This document shows, piece by piece, positions 33,301-44,439 of a DNA stretch of 64,000 nucleotides. The notes below the pieces were generated by a model. That model saw only the letters and a program-made list of their open reading frames with translations. It made no database searches and was not told where the DNA came from. Position 1 is the stretch's first letter. Each line of letters begins with the position of its first letter. The position numbers were made by a program, and so were the translations under genes. This DNA comes from Sipunculus nudus (taxonomy: Eukaryota > Annelida > Sipuncula > Golfingiida > Sipunculidae). Location: NCBI GenBank assembly GCA_026874595.1, contig CM049306.1, positions 21,871,019 to 21,935,018 on the forward strand, given 5' to 3'.

Positions 33301-36300
33301 GTAAATAAAAGGGCTTGTTTCATTACGTTAAATTTATAGGAAATAAGTGTTTTAATATTATTTGTCCATATTATCCATATTATCATTAATACTTCTTTAT
33401 CATGTTTAATACAAAAACACAAACTATAAAGATCAGTAAATTTCAAACACGAAATACTGCAATATTATTTGCTAATGCATTCAGTAAAATACTTACTTGT
33501 TGTTGACAGTAGTAAAGAACCATTAAATATCAAAGATTTCTTTTTGGGCTTACATATGCAAATATCTTGCGACTTAGAGAATTCCGTATACCACATCACA
33601 AGGTTGCCGTATAGTACTGTTAACTCGACACTTGATCTTCATGCAGTTATAATAAGATGTGTGCAGAAGATATTAATGAAGGATTGATTACTATTCCCAT
33701 AATGACCGTGTTCCGAACTTCTTTCTTTTTGCAGTATGGGAATTTTAATAGTATGTCAACAAGTCATCGAGCGGACATCTCATGGCACGGATCTTGATCT
33801 TTGCATAATAGGCCTACCTGAACATATCTTAATACACGTCTAATGACACGGTAGCACTTCACGGTATGCCTGCCATTATTCCCAACCCATTGAGATGGCA
33901 TAATTATATCAGAAACATAATTTAATTAAAAAAAAAACAGTTTTTGTCACGCTTGCAAAATATCGATATTTGAAAACTGTGTCGTGATATACCAATATAC
34001 CGATATATCATGCACCCCTGGTAAACAATCAACCCAAGAATACTGTAAAAATACTGACCGACGAGTGGCCATAGGGCCAATCCTGGAATTTTTGGTTTTC
34101 ATGCCCCCCCCCCCCCCCCCCCCCTCTATCGTTATTAGGGTTGAAGCCTTTTTCTGTTAAAGTAATTCATAGAGATAATATGTCAGTATATTACCCCTTC
34201 TGGAATAGTGTCCAAAAGGCCTGATATCAGCAATTTTTTAAACTAACCTTGGTGCAGATATTTAGTTACATTAGGCTTCACATTTAGACATTGTTATATG
34301 GAGAAATGTAGAGTGTTAATTTTAATCAGAGAAACCACTTTAGCTTATTTTAGGGTACAAAATCTATTATAAGTATCTTTTTCAAACAATTTTACAACTT
34401 TCAATTTTAAATTTAAGTTTTAAAATATAAGCGAAGCATATAATTTTCAAATCTCTCTGTTATGCTAGGTGTAAACAGTCAAAATAAGTCCTTATCACCA
34501 ATCTGATGTGCTAAATCGAATACAGTTATTTTAGTTTTTCGGCTCATTTCAAGCCTCATACAAAGTTCATACTTTTTAGCTACTTAGTGTTAATAAATGT
34601 GATTACTTGTTTATAATAAGGGTTTTAATCATCTGTTGCGGCCAAACATAACGTAAATTTTTACTTTCGATATACGTGGCACGGGGGATATTTGTTTATC
34701 ATTTCTTTAATTTGACTGAAATGAAATCACATATTAAAATTGTTAGTTTGAACAATGATTTTTTAAATGAAATTAAAAAAAATATTTAAAAAAGTCACGG
34801 AATTTAAGTCGTTCTGGCATTTGAAGAAATAATCCCTGCAGAGTAAGTCAATAACAGCAGTTGTTGTTATTTAGGTTTTATCCTATTTCTGCTTTGTATC
34901 CTTGAACTTGTAGAATTAAGAATTATTTCCATGCTCACATTTTTGGTGTATCTTTGTATATTTTTATCTAAATAAAATATTCCAAGTTTTTGTGACTGAG
35001 GCAATACGTGAGAAAGTTGCCTCCATGTCACTAATACATATATAAACAAAGCTCACCCTTAACGCCCACTTTGTGGCCGGAATACAACTCGGTAGGGACA
35101 CGCTGACGTGTTGTGATTGGGTCTGTTGCAGCGACAGCTTTCATTAGTTCCTGTTTACAAATGCCCCTGCTCCTGTACCACCTGGCCTTATTTCTCATAT
35201 GCCGTGATGTAAGTACTTCTTTCATACCCGAACTGTTCCCGATTCACGGCACTGTACACCTGACAGTGTACGCACCTCTGACATTTAGCTAATTTTGTAT
35301 TACACCAGTCTGGGTATAGAGGAGTTAATTCATTGTACCACACGTTCCTTATGAGTTCATTCTCAATTCTTCCAAATCATCTCGGAAGCTATTACCGCCT
35401 CATGCGTTTCCATGCGAATTGCTCCACGGGAGATCTTATAAAAGGTAACGAATATTTCATTTGTAACAGGATAGTTCGCAACAGAGAACCTTAAAGGTGC
35501 CCATTCACCTACCTTTTGAATTTATGTGATTTTTGCTTCCTCTGTGTATATATTTATTATCTGAGTGTAATTCTGGTTAAGTTCTTATAAGGATGTATGA
35601 ACTTGATTATCAACAATGTGTTTATAAACACAGCTTTATGGACAAATGGGGAAACATGTAACCTAAGGTGGTAGGTTACATATATGCGGAGTTAGAAAGG
35701 TCTTTGTTGCAAAACGCCATTGGCAAAGCTCTTGCTAATCTGACTTGCCGCCAGATGCCCTTGCTGAAGCTGTTTTGATTATTTTGGCAGATCCCCCATA
35801 TTATAAACACGTTGATATAATCAAAACAAGCAGTTTGCCTGCGGTGATATCCACGTTTTCCGGTCTATTTTTTATAAAAGCTCTAAGAGATTACCTTTAT
35901 CTAATAAAGGTCAGATAGGTGATTGGGACCCTTTAACGTGGTGTGTACACATTGCATTGACGATGATAAAGGAACCAGGGGAATCCCCCCCCCCCCCCCA
36001 AAGACATTCTTGTTAATCCGAGCATTACAGACGTGTAGTTTGTTTTGCATGTATGCTCAGTTATCATATATTTATACTTAGACGCGGATAAAATAATAGA
36101 AACCATTTGCTCGACTCACTGCTGTTGTGTTGAATCAAGCTGTTCATCCTATCGGGTTAATTGACTGAGTAGCAGCGCTATGCCATAAGAGTTGAGCATT
36201 GAAGATGAAACTTTATTAATTATAAAACACATGTTTAACATCTAAACGTTTCCGAGAATAAGACAGAATGGTAAAATGCCAGACTTTGTTTAATAATTTT

Positions 36301-36595
36301 ATTTTGAGGCGGGACAAAGTTCAGAAGGACAAAATGAATAAAGTAATTGAACTACTTTTCGGTTGTTGCGTGTTATCACGCTTTTTTCCACCCTAGGATC
36401 TGAATTAACCAAACCATTGTTTTTTTTGTTTTTTTTTTTGCTGGATAAGTAATCAGCTCCAAAGCAGACAAAATTGAAATTTTTTTTCAAAAATTAAATA
36501 AAATGTAATAATCATGCCCAGCACTACTCGGTAAACATTTGATTAAATATGTAGTCAGCCATGTCATAAAATGAATCCCTAAGCCTTATAAATTG
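33301..36595. other. No recognisable gene
   Basis: AT-rich sequence with poly-C runs at about 34105-34124 and 35986-35999. Open frames of 60-72 codons have no recognised similarity. Confidence 0.55.
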
Positions 36596-36599
36596 TTAC

Positions 36600-36865
36600 A
36601 ACATTCATCAACCTATGATTTTATTTGTTGCTTCTTAAATGGTTACATCATTCATTATTCCCAGCTTTAATTTATTTTCATTGCTTTTAAAATGGTCACA
36701 ACATTCATTATTCCATGATTTTATTTATTTTCGTTGCTTTTTAAATGGTTACAACGTTCATTATCCCATCCTTTATTTGTTTAATTGCCTTGTAAATGGT
36801 CACAACATTCATTATTCTATGATTTTATTTGTTTTCATTGCTTTTTATATGCATGAAAGCTATAC
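36600..36865 (+). repeat. 53-bp minisatellite, left block
   Basis: About five copies of a ~53-bp unit of the type TGATTTTATTTGTTTTCATT, GCTTTTTAAATGGTCACAAC, ATTCATTATTCCA. The same unit reappears at 43485-44190 on the far side of the retroelement cluster. Confidence 0.85.
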
Positions 36866-36884
36866 AGAAAAGCACATATAAAAA

Positions 36885-36887
<3 letters not shown>

Positions 36888-36923
<36 letters not shown>
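36888..36923. repeat. AT microsatellite
   Basis: About 17 AT units just right of the left minisatellite block. Confidence 0.95.
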
Positions 36924-36927
<4 letters not shown>

Positions 36928-37364
36928 CAAATCATGCAATCATTACACTGTGCATGTACATATACAAAAGCATTATTACATATATAGGTAAGATATACTT
37001 TGGTATCACTATCACATATGGTGTTACAAGTCTCTGAATGATGATTTTAAAAAGTTCATAATCTGTAAAATGAAAAATTCGCTAGAGATAAAGCAATTAC
37101 CTTATACCTCAGGGACAGGGTTTGCCAACTATTTACTATAAATAAAAATAAATTGGGTGTACTTGTAATATTCATATAATTTATGAAGATATCTCTTCTA
37201 TCCGCTCCATAAGTATTCATTTAATAGGAGCCCATTTTTTATATATGTTTTTCCATCTTCCCTCTGCTTAAAGCTATACACTTTTCTATTTCATATATAT
37301 TCTCTATAAAATGTCGGATTCCCTGCTGTAGGTTTCTGTTTATAACATCTACTGACATAGAAAC

Positions 37365-39590
37365 AAATGGGAAATGATTAAGTATTATATTAGGAAGGAA
37401 ACCATTATATTTGCAAAGAAATCTAAATATGAAACAGATCAGCATTATTATACATTAATGGAGAGATTGAAAACATTAGAAAGTGGAGGAACTAATAATG
37501 AAGAATATTTTGATATAAAAGAGAAGATAAATAATATTGAAATGAAACGAGTAGAAGGGACCATTATTAGAGCTAAAGTTAGATGGAGAGAATATGGAGA
37601 GAGAAGTACAAGATACTTCTACCAATTGGAGAAAAGAAATGGCATAAGGAAACATATTCGGAAATTAAAATAAGAATCAGGCTTTATTGTTACAAGTGAA
37701 AAAGGTATCCTGGATCATTCTAAAAAAATTTATGCTAATCTTTATAAAAGTAAGAGTACAGAATTAAATTCTTTGGAGGCTCGATATTTTTTTGATAATT
37801 CGACCATAACAAAATTGTCAACAGAAGAAAAAGAGCTATGGGAGGGACCAATAACGTTAGGAGAATGTGAAAATATAATTAAAAATTTAAAAAATAATAA
37901 GTCTCCAGGAAATGATGGATTAACTATAGAATTCTATAAATATTTTTGGAACAAAATAGGTCCTTAAGTTATTAACTCGTTTAATAAATCACTTCATTTG
38001 GGGGAAATGTCTCCCTCTCAAAAGCAGTCTGTGATAACACTTATTGATAAAAAAGGTAAAGATAGATTATTAATAAAAAACTTTCTCTTCTAAATAATGA
38101 CTATAAAATTGCATCCAAGGTTATTGCAGAAAGAATAAAGAAAATTCTACCTTCAATTATTAGTTCAGATCAACATGGTTTTATTAAAGGCAGATATATA
38201 GGGGAAGCATTGAGAACAATTTTAGACACAATAGAATATCTTAAGATAATAGATCAACAAGGGATACTTCTCAGTGTGGATTTTGAAAAAGCGTTTGATT
38301 CATTGGAATGGAATTATATGATAGAGGTTTTGAAATTATTTAATTTTGTAGAAAATTTAATATCATGGGTCAAACTTTTTTACACTAACATAAGTTCATG
38401 TATAATGAACAATGGATACTCCTCAGGTTATTTCTTAGTAGAGAGAGGTGTGCGTCAAGGGGATCCACTCTCCCCATATTTTTTTTATTATCTGTATTGA
38501 AATATTAGCAGAGAAAATACGACAGAATAATCAAATTAAAGGTATCCCTTTAAATAACCAGAATATTCTTAAATGCGTACTTTACGCAGATGACTTAACA
38601 GCTCTAATTAAAGATGAAAATTCAGCCATCAAACTCATGAAATTATTATCATCATTCTCTAAAATATCTGGTATTAAAGTAAATGAAGAAAAGTCAGAAG
38701 CAATGCAGATAGGTTCAAAACTAAATTCAAAATTTACTTCAGTTCTGAATTTTAAAGATTGTTTAAAACTGCTTGGTGTTTATATAACAAAAAATAAAAT
38801 AGATATGGATGAAAAGAATATTAAACCAAAACTCCTTGAAGTTAAACAAAATTTGTACATGTGGAGGCTCAGAGATTTGACATTGAGTGGACGAATTTTA
38901 TTATCAAAGTCACTTGGCTATTCAAAATTTCAATATATTGCTTCAGTAATCGACATACCAAAAAATTACATAAGAGAAATAGAAAGAGAGTTATTCAAAT
39001 TTATATGGAAAGGGAAAAGAAAGGGGCGGATAAAACGAAGAACTTTGATGGAAGATTATGACAATGGAGGTCAGAAGATGATAAATGTACAATGTATGAT
39101 AGATGCACAGAAAGTTATGTGGATAAAACGGTATGTGTACGGTGGGTGTAAACAATGGAAAGAAGTGGTAGATTTGATTTTTAAAAGGTATGGTGGACTG
39201 TCATTTCTCCTCCATTGTAATTATTCGGTTACCAGATTACAAAATTTGCAAACCTTTTATTTGGATTTATTGAAAGTATGGGAGGTTATACGTCTTAGAA
39301 CAAGTAGTAAAATAGTATGGAATAATAAAAAATATAATGGTAACTGGAAAACTGTATATAATCAAAATTTTTTGAAAGCAGGTTTGAGGTATATTACAGA
39401 TTTGGTGGATCAAGATAAGAAAATCATTCCCTTTTGAGAGTGGATAAAAAGAGGTTGTAAAACTAAATGGTATATACTCTGGAGAAGCATTATCTCTCAG
39501 ACCAAAACTATGATAAACCAGTTTGACACTCACATAAATATTGAAAATATGGAAAACTTAAATTATTTTGTTAAATTCTCCAGTATATAA
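37365..39590 (+). pseudogene. L1/Tx1-like LINE ORF2 relic
   Basis: Plus-strand frames encode an L1/Tx1-type reverse transcriptase and C-terminus: KVRWREYGERSTRYFYQLEK, NNKSPGNDGLTIEFYKYFW, VDFEKAFDSLEWNYMIEVL, GVRQGDPLSPYFF, CVLYADDLTALIKDENSAI, then FIWKGKRKGRIKR and LMEDYDNGG. The RT aspartates are visible (VDFEKAFD and YADD). It is dead: stops at 37671, 37967 and 39437 and frameshifts near 38075 and 38470. The endonuclease is missing at the 5' end, as in a 5'-truncated insertion. The frame after the 39437 stop stays open to 39588. No poly(A) tail is clear. Confidence 0.88.
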
Positions 39591-39689
39591 CTTTCAGAAA
39601 TAAATGCTTAATTTACTTACTCAAACCTGCTGAGGGAAATACCAATAGAAAAGAGCGCTGGAGTCAAGACACATAGCATCTACTGACAT

Positions 39690-41395
39690 ACAAGTACCGT
39701 TTTATCATCAAAGATAAAGAATTCAACCATTAATGTTCACAGCTACCAAGTAGAACTTTTTCTATGAACACTGTAAACGAAGGGTTTATTGACTTACGTA
39801 GTTTCAATACTTGCAGAATTCCATCCCATATGAGTTTCGAAAAGGTGCAGTCCCATAGTACATGTATCAAAGTTTCCTTCTTATTTTGACAAAATATGCA
39901 ATGAGCACCTTCTACAATATTGATTTTATGTAAGGATTTAAAGGATTATGAAACTGGAAACTTCTTAATCTAACAGATATAGTAGAATAACATATATTAC
40001 GAAATCCTTTGTTTATTTCATCATCAGATTCTAGCATCAGGTCTTTTTTCCATTTAAGAATACTGTTGCTTGGTCTTCTGTATATTCTTTTATTATTTTC
40101 ATATACACTTTTTAAACTGTATTTATCTTTAAAAGAAAGTTACTCAGTCAGTCTTAATATGCCCCAGTTTCAATACCAGTTTCCTCTTTTCATCTGGAAT
40201 TGATGCTAGTATACAATTTTAACTTTAAAAAATCTATATAAACTGAATATTTTTGACAGAATGTTTTGTGGCTCAACCAAAGAGACCTTTTATTCATGTG
40301 ATCATACAGATCTGAAATGTACTTAACTCCTGCATCGTAAAATGTTTTATAAAACATAACTCTATCCTCCCTTTTAATATGTGAGTTAAACCATAAACAT
40401 TGAGACATTATTTCCAGAGTTGTTGTTGGATTAAAGAAATTATATGAACACCACCCTCGATGAACATCTTCCCATAACGGGCATGGCAAGTAGATTTGTT
40501 GAGTCATCCGTTGCTAAGTTACATTTAAATGACAATTCCTTTAGCTTTAAATTATCTAGGATAAGTAGTCTGTGCAATTACTTTCCTAAATATTATCCGA
40601 TGTCATTCAAATTTTGGTCAGTGATTGCTGTCATGCTTACCTTGGTTTGGATTTGTTTTGAAGTGTCTGGCTTATGTCCGTCTATCTGTCACTCTGTCTG
40701 TCAATTTGTCAGGTTTTTGTTTCTGGGGGATAACTTCTCTAAATATTATCCGATTTCATTCAAATTTTGGTCAGCAATTGCTCTGATGCATACCTTGGTT
40801 GGGAATAGTTTTGGGGTGTCTGGCTTTTGTCTGTCTGTCACCGTATGTCCGTCTGTCAGGTTTTCGTTTCCCTGCTATAACTTTCCTAAATATTATCCGA
40901 TGTCATTCAAATTTTGGTCAGTGATTGCTGTCATGCTTACCTTGGTTTGGATTTGTTTGAAGTGTCTGGCTTATGTCCGTCTATCTGTCACTCTGTCTGT
41001 CAGTGTGTCAGGTTTTTGTTTCTGTGGGATAACTTCTCTAAATATTATCCGATTTCATTCAAATTTTGGTCTGTGATTGCTCTCATGCATACCCTGGTTG
41101 GGATTTGTTTTGGAGTGTCTGGCTTCTGTCTGTCTGTCTGTCACTCTGTCTGTCCGTACTTTATCAAGCATGAAAACCAACAAGATCTCAAATCGGGGGA
41201 CATTAATTCCGCGAATTGGCTTGTTAACAAATGGCGTAATCGCTGTTTTTCTAAATTGATCTTCAGGCCTGAAATAAGTTGAACATCTCTGAATACCTCG
41301 CATGCAGATTTTATGCTTTCAAAATCTGTAACAAACAAAATTTCGTCATGTGCATATTGTGATAACTTAAAGGTACCTGATTTTTATGGGATGCC
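39690..41395 (-). pseudogene. Second L1/Tx1-like relic, opposite strand
   Basis: On the minus strand, 41395-41240 reads YAHDEILFVTDFESIKS and VQLISGLKINLEK, the YADD region of RT with the catalytic YADD changed to YAHD. Further on, 40507-40190 carries PLWEDVHRGW, LWFNSHIKRED and GVKYISDLYDH, and 39930-39800 carries CIFCQNKKETLIHVLWDC, a CX2CX9HX4C knuckle typical of L1/Tx1 C-termini. The copy faces the plus-strand relic tail to tail and is interrupted by the tandem repeat at 40565-41145. It has many stops and shifts. Confidence 0.78.
40565..41145 (+). repeat. Four-unit, dimeric ~150-bp tandem repeat
   Basis: AAATATTATCCGAT starts units at about 40588, 40741, 40888 and 41040. Units 1 and 3 are nearly identical (GATGTCATTC, GCTGTCATGCTTACC), as are units 2 and 4 (GATTTCATTC, ATGCATACC), so the true period is a ~300-bp dimer. 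Each ends in a CTGTCTGTC-rich stretch. The 210-codon open frame is a consequence of the repeat and has no domain. Confidence 0.85.
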
Positions 41396-41449
41396 ATGTT
41401 TTGTAATGTATGTTTTTATTTTTTTCTAATAGCAATAGCAAGTATATCT

Positions 41450-42330
41450 TGTTACAGGTGTCTCTTTATTGTGTGCAGCAGTCTTGCATGTGTCTGTGAT
41501 GCGCCATGTAGCATTGTCCGTTGCCATGGGAGACGCGCGAGCCGGGCCGGCCCACGTGTCGGGTCTGACGTGTAGAAACACAGCGCTCATGCTTCACGGA
41601 ACTTTCTGGGCTGGTCGCGCTTTTTGAGCACGTGTCTTGTAATGTTCTTTGGGCGCGTGTGTATTATGTATTGTTGGGATCTTTGGATTTTTCGTGATAT
41701 AGAAGTTTCTAGACTTTGGGGGAGAAGCTATATATTAGGGGCTGCGTTTAGAGCCGAGGGAAGAGATAGAAATATTCCAGCGGACACGGAAGAGTGTGAG
41801 TGAGTTTGTGGACCTTTCCTTTTAATTGCAGCAGTTATAGATCTTCTTCGAAATTTGTAACGGATTTTATTTAGTCTTCAGTTTGCCTTTGGGATCACTA
41901 CCAGAACTTCACTTTTGGATTACAACAGATTGATTTTTTTATTCAATTTGACTATTATTCTCTTAGAAGATTTATGTGAACTGTTCATCTGGATTATAAG
42001 CTTTAAGGGATTATTTTGCTGTGACAGTGGTGGTATCCAGGTACTGTACACTTTATTTATTACACTGTGTATTATTGTATGTGATTGTATTGATTTGCTG
42101 TTGTACTATTGTTATACTGTGTAATTGTATTGATTTAGTGTATTGTAATGTTAGAGATGTTTCAAGAATACATTATAATTATTTGGAGACAAAAACCCAC
42201 TGACTTCTCTATTTATTCCCCTAGACATTTCATGCTGCCTTGTGCTACAGAATCTGAATTTTATTCATCTTCGTAACAAGGTTTATGCTTGTTAAGACTA
42301 CGTGTTCTGTTGTTATTAGGTTCCGTAACA
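41450..42330 (+). mobile_element. 5' LTR of a truncated gypsy-like element
   Basis: It begins TGTTACAGG and ends GGTTCCGTAACA, with perfect 6-bp terminal inverted repeats. The 881-bp body matches the two solo LTRs at 16608 and 29765 in reverse. Unlike those, it is followed by a primer-binding site and a gag start, which fixes its orientation. The 5' part is GC-rich (41520-41660), likely promoter sequence. Confidence 0.9.
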
Positions 42331-42335
42331 TAAAA

Positions 42336-42353
42336 TTGCGGGCTCGTCCGGCA
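42336..42353 (+). other. Primer-binding site, tRNA-Pro-like
   Basis: Five bases after the LTR, TTGCGGGCTCGTCCGGCA matches the complement of a proline tRNA 3' end at about 14 of 18 positions. The core GGGCTCGTCCGG is intact. Confidence 0.7.
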
Positions 42354-42462
42354 AGCTTAATAGTTTTGAAAATTTATTGGCCCTTGACCTAGAGACAGTG
42401 TTTACAATACATTGTTAAAAGGATTTATCTCAGTGTTTTTTTGTTATTGTTTTAACATCTTA

Positions 42463-43021
42463 ACATGACAGATTTCAAACCTGAGACATTTGTTGAAGAT
42501 CCCGACCCTGATCAACTTGAACAGTTGATAAAGGAACAGTTGTTGCGTTTGGGACAACACTAAGGGCTAAGTGTGAAAAAAAGCTTTGAGAAAGCCTGAT
42601 ATCATTGCTAAAATCATGCAAGATCTAGTTAGCAAAGATTTAATTGAAGAGAGTGTATAGTTGAAAGATAAAAAAAATGACAGCCTTGCTAAACAAGTGG
42701 AATTAAAAAAGTTAGAAATGCAACATGAGCTAGCATTAAAACAGAATTAGAAAAACAAAGAGAAGAGAGGGAATTAGAAAAACAAAGAGAAGAGAGGGAA
42801 TTAGAAAAACAATGAGAAAAGAGGGAAGAACATATAAGATTAGAAAGAGAAAGACTAGAAAAAGAAAAAGAAATTGAGTTAAAACGACCGGAGTTAGAAA
42901 GACTTAAACTAAAACATAGTCTAAGTGCTGCCCCAACTCATAGTTTTCATGTTACTAGGCACATTAGACTTGTCCCACCTTTTCAAGAAAAAGAGGTTGA
43001 TAAATATTTCTTAGCTGCGGT
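42463..43021 (+). pseudogene. Decayed gag start of the LTR element
   Basis: It begins with ATG at 42463 (MTDFKPETFVEDPDPDQLEQ), continues through a lysine/glutamate-rich predicted coiled coil with tandem ELEKQREERE units (about 42735-42860), and reaches RHIRLVPPFQEKEVDKYFLA. That last motif begins the capsid-like segment of invertebrate gypsy-type Gag proteins. Several stops and frameshifts break the frame (for example near 42560, 42660 and 42750). Similarity ends abruptly near 43021, so capsid, protease, RT and integrase are all absent. Confidence 0.75.
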
Positions 43022-43059
43022 TGTTTTACAATTTTCCGCTTCACCGATTTCTCCCATCC

Positions 43060-43430
43060 CCACTGTCCTCAGGTTCCACTCTCTCTGGTATTGCTCTACC
43101 TTATTAACTCTTCTTAGACTTTCAGTTCCATACTTTCAATTTGTGCATCTTTGCTTTTATTTTGCTCTTTAACAAGTTCTAATTCTTATATCAGTTCTAC
43201 TACTTGTCTCCTTTATTCTCTCTGATCCCCTTCAAGTTCACTAACTGTGGTGTCCAGCGTGGTAAGGCCAGTTTCTAGCGTTTGTATTTTTTTATCTTCT
43301 TCTGCTCTGTGCACAGACCTTCCAATTGTGTTTTCAGTTCTTCTTGTTTTTTTCCCAAGATTTGTTTTGCCGTGTCAATTTGCTGGTTTTTCTGCCACTC
43401 CTACAGACTATAATATCTAGGTAGCGGGAG
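43060..43430 (-). pseudogene. Coiled-coil relic, possibly a LINE ORF1
   Basis: Read on the minus strand, two overlapping frames give EWQKNQQIDTAKQILGKKQ with EELKTQLEGLCTEQKK and, after a one-base shift, KIQTLETGLTTLDTTVSELE. Charged heptad-like spacing suggests a coiled coil such as those in LINE ORF1 proteins. It has the same orientation as the Tx1 relic at 39690-41395, and the LTR element lies between, so it might be that relic's ORF1. This is inference; no RNA-binding domain is visible. Confidence 0.4.
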
Positions 43431-43484
43431 CTCTGAGAAAACACGTCCTCACTCACTTGTCATGTGACCGGAAGTTCCTGTTTT

Positions 43485-44190
43485 CATTGCTTTTAAAATT
43501 GTTACAACATTCATTACTCATGATTTTATTTGTTTTCATTTCTTTTTAAATGGTCACATCATTCATTATTCAATGCTTTATTTTGTTTCATTGCTTTTTA
43601 AATGGTCACATCATTTATTATTCCATGATTTTATTTGTTTGCCTTGCTTTTTAAATGGACACATCATTCATTATTCCATGATTTTATTTTTTTCTTATTG
43701 TTTTTAAAATGGTCACAACGTTTATCATCCCATCCTTTATTTGTTTTATTGCCTTGTAAATGGTCACAACATTTATTTTCCCATGATTTTATTTGTTTTT
43801 CATTGCTCTTTAAATTGTCACTACGTTCATTATCCCATTGATTTTTGTTTGTTTTCATTGCTTTTCCTAAATGTCACAACATTCACTATATAATTTTTGT
43901 TTGTTTTCATTGCTTTTTAAATGATCACAACGTTCATTATCACATGCTTTTATTTGTTTTCATTGCTTTTTAAATGGTCACAACATTCATTATATGATTT
44001 TATTTGTTTTCAATGTCTTTTAAATGGTCACAACATTCACAAAATGATTTTATTTGTTTTATTGCTTTATAAATGGTCACGGCATTCAAAACCATATGGA
44101 TTTATTTGTTTTCATTACTTTTAATGGTCAAGACATTCATAACCATATGGTTTTATTTGTTTCCTTTGCCTTTTGAATGGTCCCATAATT
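43485..44190 (+). repeat. 53-bp minisatellite, right block
   Basis: About thirteen copies of the same ~53-bp unit as at 36600-36865, in the same orientation, with TGGTCACAACATTCATTA as the best-kept phrase. Copies are 80-95% alike by eye. Open frames across it reflect the repeat. Confidence 0.88.
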
Positions 44191-44309
44191 CAGTTAAGTC
44201 TCCTGTGGATTAGTTTGTTTTCATCGCAGGACTTTTAAATAAAGATAGTTTTTAAGTTATCTCACAGATGAAATCAATCTCACTCGTGGGTATTTTCGTT
44301 GAATTGCAG

Positions 44310-44432
44310 AATGCGCTGTGAAAGATGGCTTTTACTTAGAGCCACGAGGGAGCAAAATAGAAGATGTAGGAAATGAATTGCCCTCGGCGGTGAAAGTTTT
44401 TGGTGCCCTCGGGTTTCCTAGCCGACTGAGAG
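44310..44432 (+). CDS. Candidate symmetric phase 1 exon, unidentified
   Basis: A 123-nt stretch lies between the acceptor TCGTTGAATTGCAG and the donor GTACGC, with phase 1 on both sides. It encodes CAVKDGFYLEPRGSKIEDVG, then NELPSAVKVFGALGFPSRLRG, with no stop. Base composition is GC-richer and more protein-like than its AT-rich surroundings. The domain is not recognised; symmetric phase 1 exons are common in extracellular modular proteins. No neighbouring exons on the same strand are recognised within the window, so a gene spanning to outside or an exon relic are both possible. The minus-strand frame over the same bases is likely a shadow. Confidence 0.42.
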
Positions 44433-44439
44433 GTACGCT

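Noticed and set aside
35031-35225. Minus-strand ORF as an exon
   Set aside because: The peptide is not recognised, and no convincing acceptor, donor or neighbour is present.
40444-41282. 210- and 122-codon ORFs as membrane proteins
   Set aside because: They follow the ~150-bp tandem repeat and its CTGTCTGTC tract.
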